Shown: positions 35,048 through 44,645, numbered from the stretch's first letter. The stretch: 64,000 nucleotides of DNA from an uncultured Bacteriovoracaceae bacterium (GCA_937923325.1 CAKZUQ010000016.1:1-64000), one strand, 5' to 3'. Made by a program: numbers and translations. The notes: generated by a model from the sequence alone, not told the origin.

Positions 35048-37345
35048 CTATTTTACCTTAAAACCTTTAAGTCCAGCAAAAGCGTTGTTTGTTATCTTGA
35101 TGTCTTTACTCTGCTTATTTTGTTTCTTAGAGAATGATGAGCTGCTCTTCCCAGATTCAACTTGCGAGTCTGTTTTGCATGACAAAGATATTCTTTTTCT
35201 ATCAATATCCAACTCGATAACTTTTACTTTTATTTGTTCACCAACAGTTAACTTATCTAAAGAATTTTCAACATATTCATTTGATATTTGAGAAATGTGT
35301 AATAATCCACTTTCTTTAACCCCTATATCAACAAAAGCCCCAAAATTTGTAATATTGTTAACTATACCAGTATACCATTCACCAGATACTAGATCGTTTA
35401 TTTTTCTAACATCTTTTCTGAATTCTACTGGTTTGAACTCACTTCTTGGATCTTGTTTTGGTGATTTTAATGATTTTATAATATCATCGAACGTCAGATC
35501 TCCAACTTCTTGCTTGAACTCTCTATCGTTGGCCAGCTTATTAATGATTTCTCTTTCATTTATTAAGTCTTTTAAGTGGACCTTATTATTCGTACACCAT
35601 TTTTGAATGACAGGGTATCTTTCTGGATGAATAAATGTTCCATCTAGAGGATTGTCTGAGTTATAAAGTCTTAAGAAACCTGCTGATTGTTCGAATACTT
35701 TTTGTGAAAATCTTGAAATTCCTAAAAGATCCTCTCTAGATTTGAAACCACCAGACTTTGTTCTTTGTTTTACAATATTCTTTGCAACACTAGGTCCTAT
35801 ACCAGAGATAAATGACAGTAGGTGAGAAGAGGCTGTGTTGAGATCGACACCAACATAGTTAACACAGTTTTCAACAACACCTTCCAGTGACTTCTTGAGT
35901 CTTACTTGATTTACATCGTGTTGATATTGACCAACTCCAATTGATTTTGGATCAATTTTTACAAATTCTGCTAAAGGGTCTTGAAATCTTCTTGCAATGC
36001 TGATTGCTCCTCTAACAGTAACATCTTTGTCAGGAAATTCTTCTCTTGCAATATCACTTGCTGAATAAATAGAGGCTCCATCTTCATTAATCATTGTTGC
36101 CTTTATTTTTCCATCCATAACAGGCTTTATATTGTCTTGAACAAACTCGAGAGTCTCTCTACCGTTTGTACCATTTCCTATAGCGATATATTCAATGCTG
36201 AACATTTCAATTAATTTTTCGAGAATCATTTTTGAATTTAGAGTATCAAATTTTGGAGCGAACGGGAAAATGACATGATCCCCAACAAAGCTTCCATTTT
36301 TATCTATAACGACAACTTTACAACCTGTTCTTATTCCTGGGTCTATACCAAGTACGGCCTTAGACCCTAGATATGGTTGAAGCATAAGATTTTTAAGGTT
36401 TACACTAAAAACATTGATTGCAGCTTCATCTGCAATCTTTTTTAACTCAGACTTTATCTCTAGATCTAGACTTGTAGAAATTGATGTATCAAATGCTTTC
36501 TTTGCTACTTTTTCAACTAAATCTTTATTGGCAGGGTTGTGTGATAGTTCGTTAGCAATGATAATATTGTGTGCAACTTCAGAATCAATTGCAATAGACA
36601 TCTTTAAGACCTTTAAGTTCATACCTCTTCTTATTGCTAGGTATCTGTGTGAACTCTTTGGGTCTTTAATTTTTGATACAGGTTCAGAGAATTCAAAGAA
36701 ATCTTTAAATTTATCGTAATCTGCGATTTTTTCAGCATCTTTTCTTTTTTCACTTTTTAAGACACCACTGTTCCAGTACTCATTTCTTAAAGCTTCTTTG
36801 GTTGGAAGGTTTTGTGCAAACCTTTCCATTAAAATATCACAAGCCCCATTTATTGCCTCGTTAATATCTTTTACTTTTCCTTCGCTGTTTGTAACGAACT
36901 GCTCTGTTAGAGTTTGAACTTCATTTACAAAAGTTTTATCTGATTCCATTAGGAAGTCGGCTAAAGGTTCAAGGCCTTTCTCAATAGCTAACATACCTTT
37001 AGTTTTTCTTTTTGTTTTGTAAGGAGCATAAATATCTTCAAGTTGAATTAAGTTTTCTGCTGCAAGTATTAAAGCCTTTAGTTTGGGTGTCATCTTTTCA
37101 GCTTTTGTAATAGTTTCTAAGATAAAGGCCCTTCTTTTCTCTATTTCTATATGCTCTTCGTATGCATCTTTAATATCTCTAATTTGAACTTCGTCTAAAT
37201 TTCCAGTAGCTTCTTTTCTGTATCTAGAAATAAATGGTATTGTTGAATCTTCAATAAAAAGAAGATTGCATGTTGAAATGATATTATTTAAAGCGATATT
37301 TGTTTTTGCAGCAGCATATGCCACTGCTGAGTTATCTAAAGACAT
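35048..37345 (-). CDS. tex: Tex-family RNA-binding transcription accessory protein
   Basis: 765 residues, the usual Tex length. Domain order: an N-terminal helical Tex_N region with IPFISRYRKEATGNLDEVQIRDI, the YqgF/RuvC-like domain with AVLGIDPGIRTGCKVVVID, helix-hairpin-helix motifs (LLSFISGIGPSVAKNIVKQR), and a C-terminal S1 RNA-binding domain (GEWYTGIVNNITNFGAFVDI, ending in LLHISQIS). It binds nucleic acids and affects transcription. It is monocistronic and divergent from the FAD-oxidoreductase-like gene. Confidence 0.95.
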   Translation of the reverse strand: MSLDNSAVAYAAAKTNIALNNIISTCNLLFIEDSTIPFISRYRKEATGNLDEVQIRDIKDAYEEHIEIEKRRAFILETITKAEKMTPKLKALILAAENLIQLEDIYAPYKTKRKTKGMLAIEKGLEPLADFLMESDKTFVNEVQTLTEQFVTNSEGKVKDINEAINGACDILMERFAQNLPTKEALRNEYWNSGVLKSEKRKDAEKIADYDKFKDFFEFSEPVSKIKDPKSSHRYLAIRRGMNLKVLKMSIAIDSEVAHNIIIANELSHNPANKDLVEKVAKKAFDTSISTSLDLEIKSELKKIADEAAINVFSVNLKNLMLQPYLGSKAVLGIDPGIRTGCKVVVIDKNGSFVGDHVIFPFAPKFDTLNSKMILEKLIEMFSIEYIAIGNGTNGRETLEFVQDNIKPVMDGKIKATMINEDGASIYSASDIAREEFPDKDVTVRGAISIARRFQDPLAEFVKIDPKSIGVGQYQHDVNQVRLKKSLEGVVENCVNYVGVDLNTASSHLLSFISGIGPSVAKNIVKQRTKSGGFKSREDLLGISRFSQKVFEQSAGFLRLYNSDNPLDGTFIHPERYPVIQKWCTNNKVHLKDLINEREIINKLANDREFKQEVGDLTFDDIIKSLKSPKQDPRSEFKPVEFRKDVRKINDLVSGEWYTGIVNNITNFGAFVDIGVKESGLLHISQISNEYVENSLDKLTVGEQIKVKVIELDIDRKRISLSCKTDSQVESGKSSSSFSKKQNKQSKDIKITNNAFAGLKGFKVK

Positions 37346-37427
37346 TTAGAATCCTTTTCTATATTATTAATCCGTATACGATAAAAAATATGCTCTTTTT
37401 TGACAAGAAATAGTAGAGGAAAAAGTG

Positions 37428-38471
37428 ATGAAATACGTTGAAAATATTGTTGTCGGCAATGGGATAATGGCTAAACAATTAATATTTGAACTTAAAAAGA
37501 AGTTTTCTGACATTCTTTGTATATCTTCTGTTGACTTTGCACCTCCTTGTTCTTTGAAATCCACTGCTATTAACTGTTTAAGGGGAACTGAGTACGGCGT
37601 ATCCAAACTGGGTAATTTGATTTATGATTCTCATAGTTGTTTCGAAAAATTTTATGAAAAGTTTCATCCTGCAGGAGTTGATAAGGCTATCGAAGTTCAA
37701 ACTTGGGTAGAGGATGGATCTACTCATGCAAAATGGTTAAGGCGCTATAAAGAATATAAATTAACTAACCGTGTTCCTTTTATTAGAAATCAGCTTGCTT
37801 CACCTCTAGCATTAGTTGAAGTTGAAGCCTATGTTTTAGATACAAATATCTTATTTGATTGGTATGAAAGTCAAAATAAAAGTATTTCTCACAGTGAAAA
37901 CTTTGTGAAAAGAGTTGAAAAAATTGAAGATGGGTATCGCGTTTTTTGTATCTCTGGCGACACCTTTGAATGTAAGCGCTTATATCTATGTACTTCTTAT
38001 ATGACTAATAATTTTGTAGAATTATGCCAGAGTGTCCAGCATCGAGAACATCTAAATAAGCATAAAAATGTTCATGGTAATTATTTGTATTTAAAAATTG
38101 ACTCTAGTGTCGATTATGGACTTTGCTTTAAAGAATCTTTTTCTTTGTCGTTTAACTTTTTAAGACTGATTTATCGTAAAGAGTCTGGAGAGTTATTACT
38201 CTCTGTTAATGATTCCAATAAAGACTCTTTTTTGTTTGATCAAGCCTCTATTGAAAAAATGTATAAAGATTTTATCGATAATTTATGTCTTTTTTCAATG
38301 CCCTCTATTCATGAATGGAAAATTTATACAGGAGTTAGGTCTAAAGGTTTTCGTAGACTTCCTTTTTGTGAAGAGGTCAATAAAAACCTTTATATGATTA
38401 CAGGTCTTTATAAAAATGCTTTTAGCTTTTCTTATTTCTTCTCAAATCAAATAGTATCAGTTAAGACCTGA
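37428..38471 (+). CDS. FAD-dependent oxidoreductase-like protein (DadA/ThiO type, diverged)
   Basis: 347 residues from the ATG at 37428; the GTG three bases earlier is too close to the AGAGGA site. The N-terminus VENIVVGNGIMAKQLIFEL fits a Rossmann G-x-G-x-x-A/G FAD site with its last Gly replaced. Near the C-terminus TGVRSKGFRRLPF and then LYMITGLYKNAFSFSY copy the G-x-R-x-x-x-x-x-x-P and glycine/histidine region of DadA-like amine or amino-acid oxidases. It is convergent with scoB. Substrate unknown. The altered FAD motif leaves catalytic activity uncertain. Confidence 0.6.
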   Translation: MKYVENIVVGNGIMAKQLIFELKKKFSDILCISSVDFAPPCSLKSTAINCLRGTEYGVSKLGNLIYDSHSCFEKFYEKFHPAGVDKAIEVQTWVEDGSTHAKWLRRYKEYKLTNRVPFIRNQLASPLALVEVEAYVLDTNILFDWYESQNKSISHSENFVKRVEKIEDGYRVFCISGDTFECKRLYLCTSYMTNNFVELCQSVQHREHLNKHKNVHGNYLYLKIDSSVDYGLCFKESFSLSFNFLRLIYRKESGELLLSVNDSNKDSFLFDQASIEKMYKDFIDNLCLFSMPSIHEWKIYTGVRSKGFRRLPFCEEVNKNLYMITGLYKNAFSFSYFFSNQIVSVKT

Positions 38472-38479
38472 TACCATTT

Positions 38480-39139
38480 CTAGGAAAACTTTAGTTCTTC
38501 TACATTGTTTGAAATAACTAACTCTGCATCTGTTTTTGATTGAATCTCTTCAATTGTTACACCTGGAGCTCTTTTAATGAGGTGAAACTTACCATCAATT
38601 AGTTCAAGTACTGCCAGATTTGTTACAATTTTTTTTACACAGTTTACCCCAGTAAGTGGTAAAGTACACTTTTTCAAAATCTTTGATTTGCCATGCTTAT
38701 TTGCATGAGTCATTGCTACGATAATATTCTCGGCTCCTGCAACCAGATCCATTGCGCCACCCATTCCTTTAACGAGCTTGCCAGGTATCATCCATGAAGC
38801 TAAGTTACCGGATTGATCAACTTCAAAAGCTCCAAGTACAGTTAGATCAACATGGCCGCCTCTAATCATTGCAAAACTCTGAGCACTATCAAACATTGCA
38901 GCACCATTAATTGCTGTTACAGTCTGTTTACCTGCATTTATTAAGTCTGCATCAATATTTTCTTCTGTTGGGAATTCTCCCATCCCTAGAAGTCCGTTTT
39001 CCGATTGAAGCATAATTTCAATTCCCTCAGGAACGTAGTTTGCTACTAGTGTTGGTATTCCAATTCCAAGATTTACGTAATATCCGTCTTTTAGTTCTTG
39101 TGCAATTGTTTGTGCTATTTGATTTTTTGTTAAGGCCAT
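38480..39139 (-). CDS. scoB: 3-oxoacid CoA-transferase, subunit B
   Basis: 219 residues. The nucleophilic glutamate is Glu47 in LQSENGLLGMG, preceded by YVNLGIGIPTLVANYVP. IRGGHVDLTVLGAFEVDQSGNLASWMIPG is highly conserved in this family. With ScoA it moves CoA from succinyl-CoA to acetoacetate (or the reverse), linking ketone bodies to the TCA cycle. The gene is one base downstream of scoA. Together with fadI-fadJ it points to use of fatty acids and ketone-body-type substrates. Confidence 0.95.
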   Translation of the reverse strand: MALTKNQIAQTIAQELKDGYYVNLGIGIPTLVANYVPEGIEIMLQSENGLLGMGEFPTEENIDADLINAGKQTVTAINGAAMFDSAQSFAMIRGGHVDLTVLGAFEVDQSGNLASWMIPGKLVKGMGGAMDLVAGAENIIVAMTHANKHGKSKILKKCTLPLTGVNCVKKIVTNLAVLELIDGKFHLIKRAPGVTIEEIQSKTDAELVISNNVEELKFS

Positions 39140-39140
39140 C

Positions 39141-39845
39141 TTATTCTTCCCTTACAGTTCTTTGTTCAATTCTTTTTTCAAATTTTCCTAAAATTACACG
39201 ATCAACAAATATACCTGGAGTGTGTATGAAATTCGGATCTAATTCTCCTGGTTCTACAATTTCTTCAACTTCAACAACTGTAATTTTTCCAGCTGTTGCA
39301 ATCATAGGATTAAAGTTTGCGGCAGTATTTTTAAAAATAAGGTTACCAAATTTATCTGCTTTCCAAGCTTTTACTAGTGCAAAGTCAGCTTTAGGGTAAG
39401 ATTCTTCCAAAATATACTTTTTACCATTGATAATTTTAGATTCTTTTCCTTCGGCGACTTGAGTACCAACTCCAGTTGCTGTGAAGAATGCAGGTATTCC
39501 AGCTCCAGTTGCTCGAATTTTTTCCGCTAAAGTCCCTTGAGGAGTTAACTCAACTTCCATTTCACCACTTAAAAAAAGTTCTTCAAATAACTTGTTTTCA
39601 CCAACATACGAACCAATCATTTTTTTTACTTGCCGTTTTTCCAAAAGTTTCCCTAGGCCAAAACCATCTACACCAGCGTTATTAGATATACAGGTTAAAC
39701 CTTTCGCTCCGTTATCTGCAACTTTTTGTATAAGCCCTTCTGGGATACCACAAAGTCCAAAACCACCAACCATAAGAAGCATATCATCACTTAAGCCTGC
39801 AAGGGCATCGTCATAGTTTTCAACAACTTTATTTAAGCCTTTCAT
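39141..39845 (-). CDS. scoA: 3-oxoacid CoA-transferase, subunit A
   Basis: 234 residues from the ATG at 39845, chosen because GGAGA lies 5 bases before it; the upstream ATG at 39857 overlaps that site. Family motifs are LMVGGFGLCGIPEGLI (CoA-binding glycine-rich), CISNNAGVDGFGLGKLL and GSYVGENKLFEELFLSGEME, with TPQGTLAEKIRATGAGIPAF following. It forms the active heterotetramer with ScoB. It is the first gene of the two-gene minus-strand unit. Confidence 0.95.
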   Translation of the reverse strand: MKGLNKVVENYDDALAGLSDDMLLMVGGFGLCGIPEGLIQKVADNGAKGLTCISNNAGVDGFGLGKLLEKRQVKKMIGSYVGENKLFEELFLSGEMEVELTPQGTLAEKIRATGAGIPAFFTATGVGTQVAEGKESKIINGKKYILEESYPKADFALVKAWKADKFGNLIFKNTAANFNPMIATAGKITVVEVEEIVEPGELDPNFIHTPGIFVDRVILGKFEKRIEQRTVREE

Positions 39846-39938
39846 TATATTCTCCATTTTTTATAATTTTATGTGAAATAATACTAATTGCCAATCTTTT
39901 GCATTGTCTTTTGCTGTGATTATTATAAAGATATATGC

Positions 39939-40688
39939 ATGGACACTTATATCTTTAGTACATATTTTTTACTTACTCTAAGTGTAGTGCTTATTATTAT
40001 TGTTTTTTACCTTCTTTTAAAAAGAAAAGTTAACGATGATATTGTTGTTGATACGAAGTTAATAAATGATGTTTTACAGTTACTGGTCAATTTCAAACTT
40101 AAAAATGATAAATATTCAAAAATTGTTTCTGATTACAGGCATCATGTTAATGGCGCTCTTCAAATAATAAACTTTGGAACTAGTATGCTTTCTCGAGAGT
40201 TAAGAAGCATTGAAAATAAGCATATTGAGGACTCTACGACCAAGATAAATAATTCTGTCAAAAAGATTATTTCTCTTTCTCGTAACCTTAAAGAAAAAGA
40301 AAAGAAAATTGGTTTGACCCAAATATCATTAAACTCTTTAATTTTGCAAAGTATAAACACTTATGGTTCTAGTAAGTTTCACAAACTCTTAAGTTATGAA
40401 GAAGATATCGTTTATTTGACTTACTCTGTGGAATTCTTACTCAGAGTTTTTTTTGCTTATTTTCTTAGTGATTTAAGTCATGGTGATTGCTCAAATGAGC
40501 CAGTCAGTATTAAATTTCATACTCAAGGTGGCTTTTTAAATGTATTTTTTATTTTTGAAAATAATGTAGACTTTAAAAACCTTAGGGATCTTTATGATAC
40601 ATATTCAGAATCCTTAGTTTTGTTCAACTTTACTTTCAAAATTTCTGATAAAAATAATACAGTAAGCATTATTATAGAAAATGTCTGA
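39939..40688 (+). CDS. Membrane protein with a degenerate histidine-kinase-like core
   Basis: 249 residues from ATG 39939; an upstream frame start at 39888 would place charged sequence before the membrane helix. One N-terminal membrane span (YFLLTLSVVLIIIVFYLLL) is followed by a cytosolic helical region with VSDYRHHVNGALQIINFG. His68-His69 sit where the H-box of a DHp domain would be, and a second helix follows. The C-terminal part has SVEFLLRVFFAYFLSDLSHG, faintly like an N-box helix, and beta-rich KFHTQGGFLNVFFIFENN, but no G-boxes. It looks like a kinase that has lost ATP binding, or a convergent scaffold. It is just upstream of the SelO-like gene on the same strand. Confidence 0.5.
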   Translation: MDTYIFSTYFLLTLSVVLIIIVFYLLLKRKVNDDIVVDTKLINDVLQLLVNFKLKNDKYSKIVSDYRHHVNGALQIINFGTSMLSRELRSIENKHIEDSTTKINNSVKKIISLSRNLKEKEKKIGLTQISLNSLILQSINTYGSSKFHKLLSYEEDIVYLTYSVEFLLRVFFAYFLSDLSHGDCSNEPVSIKFHTQGGFLNVFFIFENNVDFKNLRDLYDTYSESLVLFNFTFKISDKNNTVSIIIENV

Positions 40689-40759
40689 TCTTATGACTTG
40701 GGAGTTTCTTTTTATTAGCAACCTTTGTAAATATAGTTTTTATTTGTATAATCATTCAT

Positions 40760-42556
40760 ATGTCTGAATCTAAAAAAAATGAATATATTAACTTTGATAA
40801 GTTAGATGGATCCCATCCCTTTAAAGATGTTTGTTCGGATGGTTTTATCGATTATGAAGTCAGAAGAAGATCTAATGCAAAAATTAAGTATTTTAACTTT
40901 GCTCTGGCAAAAGAAATGGGACTCATCTCCGATGATCATTTATGTTGTTTAAATCAAAAGTTAGAAGAAAAGATTATATCAACTTTCTCTATTTTAATTA
41001 TTAACGAATTTGATATTGAAAATAACAAAAGCTACCCAAAAACGAAACTTCACAATAAAAGATTTATGGCAACTCGTTACTTGCAACTTCAACACACAGA
41101 CAAGCTTGGCTTAAACTCTGGAGATGGTCGCAGTATTTGGAATGGACAACTTAAATCTAAAAAAGGATTTTGGGATATTACAAGTTGTGGTACGGGTGGA
41201 ACTCGTTTGAGTCCTGCAACATCTAAATATAATAAATTCTTTGAAAGTGGTGATCCCTCAATTTCATATGGTTGCGGTTTTGCTGAGGTCGATGAAGGAG
41301 TTGCTCAAGCTTTATTTAGTGAGTTTTTTTACAAAAATAAAATACGAACAGAGCGAACTCTAGCTGTGCTTGAGTTTGAGAGTGGCTATGCTATTAACGT
41401 TAGAGCTCATAAAAGCTTACTTCGACCTAGTCATTTCTTTTTGCATCTAAAGCAATCCAATTATCAATCTTTAAAAGGACTTGTTGACTATTATATTGAA
41501 TCTCAAAAATCCTTAAAAGATTGGATTGATTGTCCAGTTGACTCTAAGAAGTATACGTATTTCTTAAAAAAGGTAACTGTTGACTTTGCTAAAATGGCAT
41601 CAATATTTGAGAGTGAATATATTTTTTGCTGGTTAGATTGGGATGGTGATAATATATTAATGGATGGCTCTATTATAGATTATGGTTCTATAAGGCAGTT
41701 TGGGATGTTTCACTCTGAGTATCGTTATGATGATGTCGATCGTTTTTCTACTACGATTCTTGAACAAAGAGATAAAGCTAAGTATATTGTCCAGTGCTTT
41801 ATCCAGCTTGTTGATTTTATAAAAAACAAGGAAAAGAGAAACTTAAAGACTTTTAAAGAAGATAAATTTCTTAAGTTATTTGATACTGAGTTTGAAAATC
41901 AAAAAAATAGGAATTTATTGCTCAAGCTTGGGCTTGATGAAAAAACAAGTATTATTCTTCTGGAGCAGAAGTCTCGTCTTGTAAAAGACTTTAGTAAAAT
42001 ATTTAATTATTTCGAAAGAGCCAAGTCTAAAAAAGGCTTAGTTAAGGTATCTGATGGTATATCTTGGAATGCAATATTCTGTATGAGAGATATTTTAAGA
42101 GAGCTTCCAAAGTTGATAATTGCCACTAAAAGTAAGGTTTCCGATTCAGACTTTATTAATATTTTGAAAAGTAATTATGCTGAAGAAGAAGATGTTGAAA
42201 TCTCTTCTTACCGATCAAAGATGATTAAAGGTTTCCAAGACAAATATTGGGATATCGTGACTGAAGCATCCTTAATTAATAAACAATCATTTGATAAACA
42301 AATCTTGTTATTATCATTGAATTCTGCAAAAAGGAATAAATTTGCTAGAGTTACCGGAGATTCAATTTCAATAATTGTTGAAAAGATTCTTAAACAAAAA
42401 AATAAGATTTCGTCAGATGACTTATATTCACTAATTGATGATTTTTCAAGAATACAATGTATCTACGATTATGTTAAAGAACCATCTGAACTAAAGAATA
42501 AAGATCTTTTGATGAGCTTTTTTGATATTGTTAAAGAGTATAGAGAGGGTCTATGA
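40760..42556 (+). CDS. Divergent SelO/YdiU-like protein, cytosolic
   Basis: 598 residues, no signal peptide. The order of SelO motifs is kept: GDGRSIW (GDGRA), ITSCGTGGTRLSPAT (LKGAGKTPYSR), a 24-residue helix alignable without gaps ending in RTERTL, and VRAHKSLLRPSHF. CWLDWDGDNILMDGSIIDYG follows, with Asp297-Asn298 and Asp307, again exactly 10 residues between the two Asp. The Lys of the glycine-rich loop appears to be Cys143, and the Glu that pairs with it Gln183, so AMP transfer may be lost or altered. The C-terminal half is helical and unrecognised. It is coupled to the S51 peptidase gene by an ATGA overlap. Family membership is inferred from motifs. Confidence 0.65.
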   Translation: MSESKKNEYINFDKLDGSHPFKDVCSDGFIDYEVRRRSNAKIKYFNFALAKEMGLISDDHLCCLNQKLEEKIISTFSILIINEFDIENNKSYPKTKLHNKRFMATRYLQLQHTDKLGLNSGDGRSIWNGQLKSKKGFWDITSCGTGGTRLSPATSKYNKFFESGDPSISYGCGFAEVDEGVAQALFSEFFYKNKIRTERTLAVLEFESGYAINVRAHKSLLRPSHFFLHLKQSNYQSLKGLVDYYIESQKSLKDWIDCPVDSKKYTYFLKKVTVDFAKMASIFESEYIFCWLDWDGDNILMDGSIIDYGSIRQFGMFHSEYRYDDVDRFSTTILEQRDKAKYIVQCFIQLVDFIKNKEKRNLKTFKEDKFLKLFDTEFENQKNRNLLLKLGLDEKTSIILLEQKSRLVKDFSKIFNYFERAKSKKGLVKVSDGISWNAIFCMRDILRELPKLIIATKSKVSDSDFINILKSNYAEEEDVEISSYRSKMIKGFQDKYWDIVTEASLINKQSFDKQILLLSLNSAKRNKFARVTGDSISIIVEKILKQKNKISSDDLYSLIDDFSRIQCIYDYVKEPSELKNKDLLMSFFDIVKEYREGL

Positions 42557-43215
42557 AACTCGTTCTTTATAGTGGTGGAGATGATCTTGATAATGTAGTT
42601 TTAGATAGAAATATGATAAAACTATCTGGAAAAAAGAATCCTACAATAACATTTGTACCTTCTAGTTCCTACTTTATTGAGTCAGAGTTTATTGAGTTTG
42701 CTGCTCAGTTTCAAAAATATCGAATTAATAAACTTATTAATTTTCCTGTTGATGTTGAGTTTAGTGACGTTCTACGTAATGAAGTTTTAAAGTCTGATAT
42801 TATTTACCTTGGTGGTGGTAATACTTATTATTTTTTGAAGCACCTTCGCAAGTCTGGTATTCTTAAAAATTTAAAATCCTTTGTTCAGCGCGGAGGTATA
42901 CTTGCTGGTCTCAGTGCAGGTGCAATTATTATGAGCCAAAATATTGATATGGCCGGTATTCCTGAATTTGATCGTGATGACAATGATGAAAATTTAAAGA
43001 ACTTAACCGGACTTGGCCTTAATAAATTTGATTTTTTTCCTCACTATAAAAACTCAAAAAGATATGATAATGCATTAAAAAATCATACAAAAAAAACTGG
43101 ACGAAAAATTTATGCATCTCCTGATGGTGCAGGTATTATTGTTGATGGAGAGAGTATGACTTTTATTGGAAAGACTTTCTTATTTTTTGATGGAAAAAAA
43201 ATTATTCTCAAGTAA
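42553..43215 (+). CDS. Peptidase S51 family protein (dipeptidase E / cyanophycinase-like)
   Basis: 220 residues, the size of E. coli PepE. The catalytic serine is Ser121 in AGLSAGAIIMS, inside the nucleophile elbow G-x-S-A-G. DIIYLGGGNTYYFLKHLR is the conserved upstream glycine-rich loop, and FFPHYKNSKR corresponds to the family's H-x-x (His) region. S51 enzymes cleave N-terminal Asp dipeptides or cyanophycin dipeptides. Here it is translated from an overlap with the SelO-like gene, and an aldehyde dehydrogenase follows 19 bases later. This peptidase could act on the SelO-like protein's product or target, but that is speculation. Confidence 0.85.
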   Translation: MKLVLYSGGDDLDNVVLDRNMIKLSGKKNPTITFVPSSSYFIESEFIEFAAQFQKYRINKLINFPVDVEFSDVLRNEVLKSDIIYLGGGNTYYFLKHLRKSGILKNLKSFVQRGGILAGLSAGAIIMSQNIDMAGIPEFDRDDNDENLKNLTGLGLNKFDFFPHYKNSKRYDNALKNHTKKTGRKIYASPDGAGIIVDGESMTFIGKTFLFFDGKKIILK

Positions 43216-43234
43216 TTTAAATTAAAAGGTCTTT

Positions 43235-44602
43235 ATGCAATCAATAAACCCATTTACTAATACTCTTATTTCTAGTTATACAGAATTTTCAAAGGAGAAG
43301 GTTTCATCTATCATTGAAGAATCTGATGATTTTTATCCAACTTGGCGATCTACAAGTTTCGCGAAACGGTCTAAGCTATTTTTGCGTCTTGCTGACGTTC
43401 TTTTGGAAAATAAGCTTGAGTATGCTCAAATTATAACTAAAGAAGTCGGTAAGCCTATTTCTCAAAGTCTTCAAGAAATCGAAAAGTGTTCGCTCGTTTG
43501 TCGTTATTACGCTAAAAACTCAGAGAGCTTTCTTAAGGATAAAGTTGTTCCTACTGATTATGTTTTAAGTAAGATTGTTTATCGGCCCTTAGGTGTTATT
43601 TTAGGAATTATGCCTTGGAATTTCCCATTTTGGCAGGTTTTCAGATTTGCTGTTCCTACTTTAATGGCTGGTAACACTGTAATACTTAAACATGCTAGTA
43701 ATGTATCAGGCTGCTCTTTAGTTATTGATGATGCTTTTAAAAGTGCTGGGTTTCATAAATCAGCTTTTAGTTCTCTTCTTACCTCCGGTACATCTGTAAA
43801 GAATGTAATTCAAGATGATAGGATTAAAGGTGTTTCCTTCACAGGTAGTACGGATGTTGGTAGGCAAGTTGCTATATTATCGGCTCAAAACTTAAAAAAA
43901 TGTTTATTGGAGTTAGGTGGTTCTGACCCTTATATAGTCTTAGAAGATGCCGATCTTCCTTATGCTGCTAAGCTATGTGTCGAAAGTCGTTTGCAGAACA
44001 ATGGACAAAGCTGTATCGGTGCAAAAAGGTTTATTGTCGCTGACTCTGTCTATGATGATTTTCTTAAATATATTAAGCAAGAGATTAATTTTTATCTCTC
44101 ACAACCCAATGACCCTTCAAATTTAAATTGTAAATTAGGGCCTATGTCTACTGTAGATTTTAGAAATGCTCTTTTGGAGCGTGTTAGATTATGTGAGGAT
44201 ATGGGGGCAAAGGTTACTTATAGTTCGAAACCTGAATCTGGTAGTGCATATCTTTCACCAGTCATAATTGAAAATATCACAACGTTAATGCCTGCTTATA
44301 AAGAGGAGTTTTTTGGACCTGTTATTTCGCTTTTTAGGTTCACCGATTTAGATCAAGCTGTAGATATAGCAAATGATACTACTTTTGGTCTTGGTAGTGG
44401 TGTTTTTGGTAAAAACTCTGCACAACTATTAGATTTAGCAGAAAATCGTCTTAATGCAGGAGCTTCTTTTGTCAATAGTTATGTTAAGTCCAACATTGAA
44501 CTTCCTTTTGGAGGTATTAAGGAGTCCGGCATGGGAAGAGAGCTTTCAAGAGAAGGGCTTTTAGAATTTGTAAATATTAAGACCATATGCGTTGCAGAAT
44601 AG
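43235..44602 (+). CDS. NAD(P)-dependent aldehyde dehydrogenase (succinate-semialdehyde type)
   Basis: 455 residues, ALDH superfamily. Conserved blocks: MPWNFPFWQVFRFAVP, VILKHASNVSGCSL, FTGSTDVGRQVA, LLELGGSDPYIVL with general base Glu226, NNGQSCIGAKRF with nucleophile Cys260, and EEFFGPVISLFRF. The short length and FPFWQ/GSDPYIV wording are those of GabD2/Sad-type succinate-semialdehyde dehydrogenases. The substrate is not proven. It follows the S51 peptidase on the same strand with AAAAGG as ribosome binding site, making a four-gene plus-strand run. Confidence 0.9.
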   Translation: MQSINPFTNTLISSYTEFSKEKVSSIIEESDDFYPTWRSTSFAKRSKLFLRLADVLLENKLEYAQIITKEVGKPISQSLQEIEKCSLVCRYYAKNSESFLKDKVVPTDYVLSKIVYRPLGVILGIMPWNFPFWQVFRFAVPTLMAGNTVILKHASNVSGCSLVIDDAFKSAGFHKSAFSSLLTSGTSVKNVIQDDRIKGVSFTGSTDVGRQVAILSAQNLKKCLLELGGSDPYIVLEDADLPYAAKLCVESRLQNNGQSCIGAKRFIVADSVYDDFLKYIKQEINFYLSQPNDPSNLNCKLGPMSTVDFRNALLERVRLCEDMGAKVTYSSKPESGSAYLSPVIIENITTLMPAYKEEFFGPVISLFRFTDLDQAVDIANDTTFGLGSGVFGKNSAQLLDLAENRLNAGASFVNSYVKSNIELPFGGIKESGMGRELSREGLLEFVNIKTICVAE

Positions 44603-44645
44603 TTTTCTGATCTTTTAAAAAACATAGGCTTAGCTCTATTTTTAA

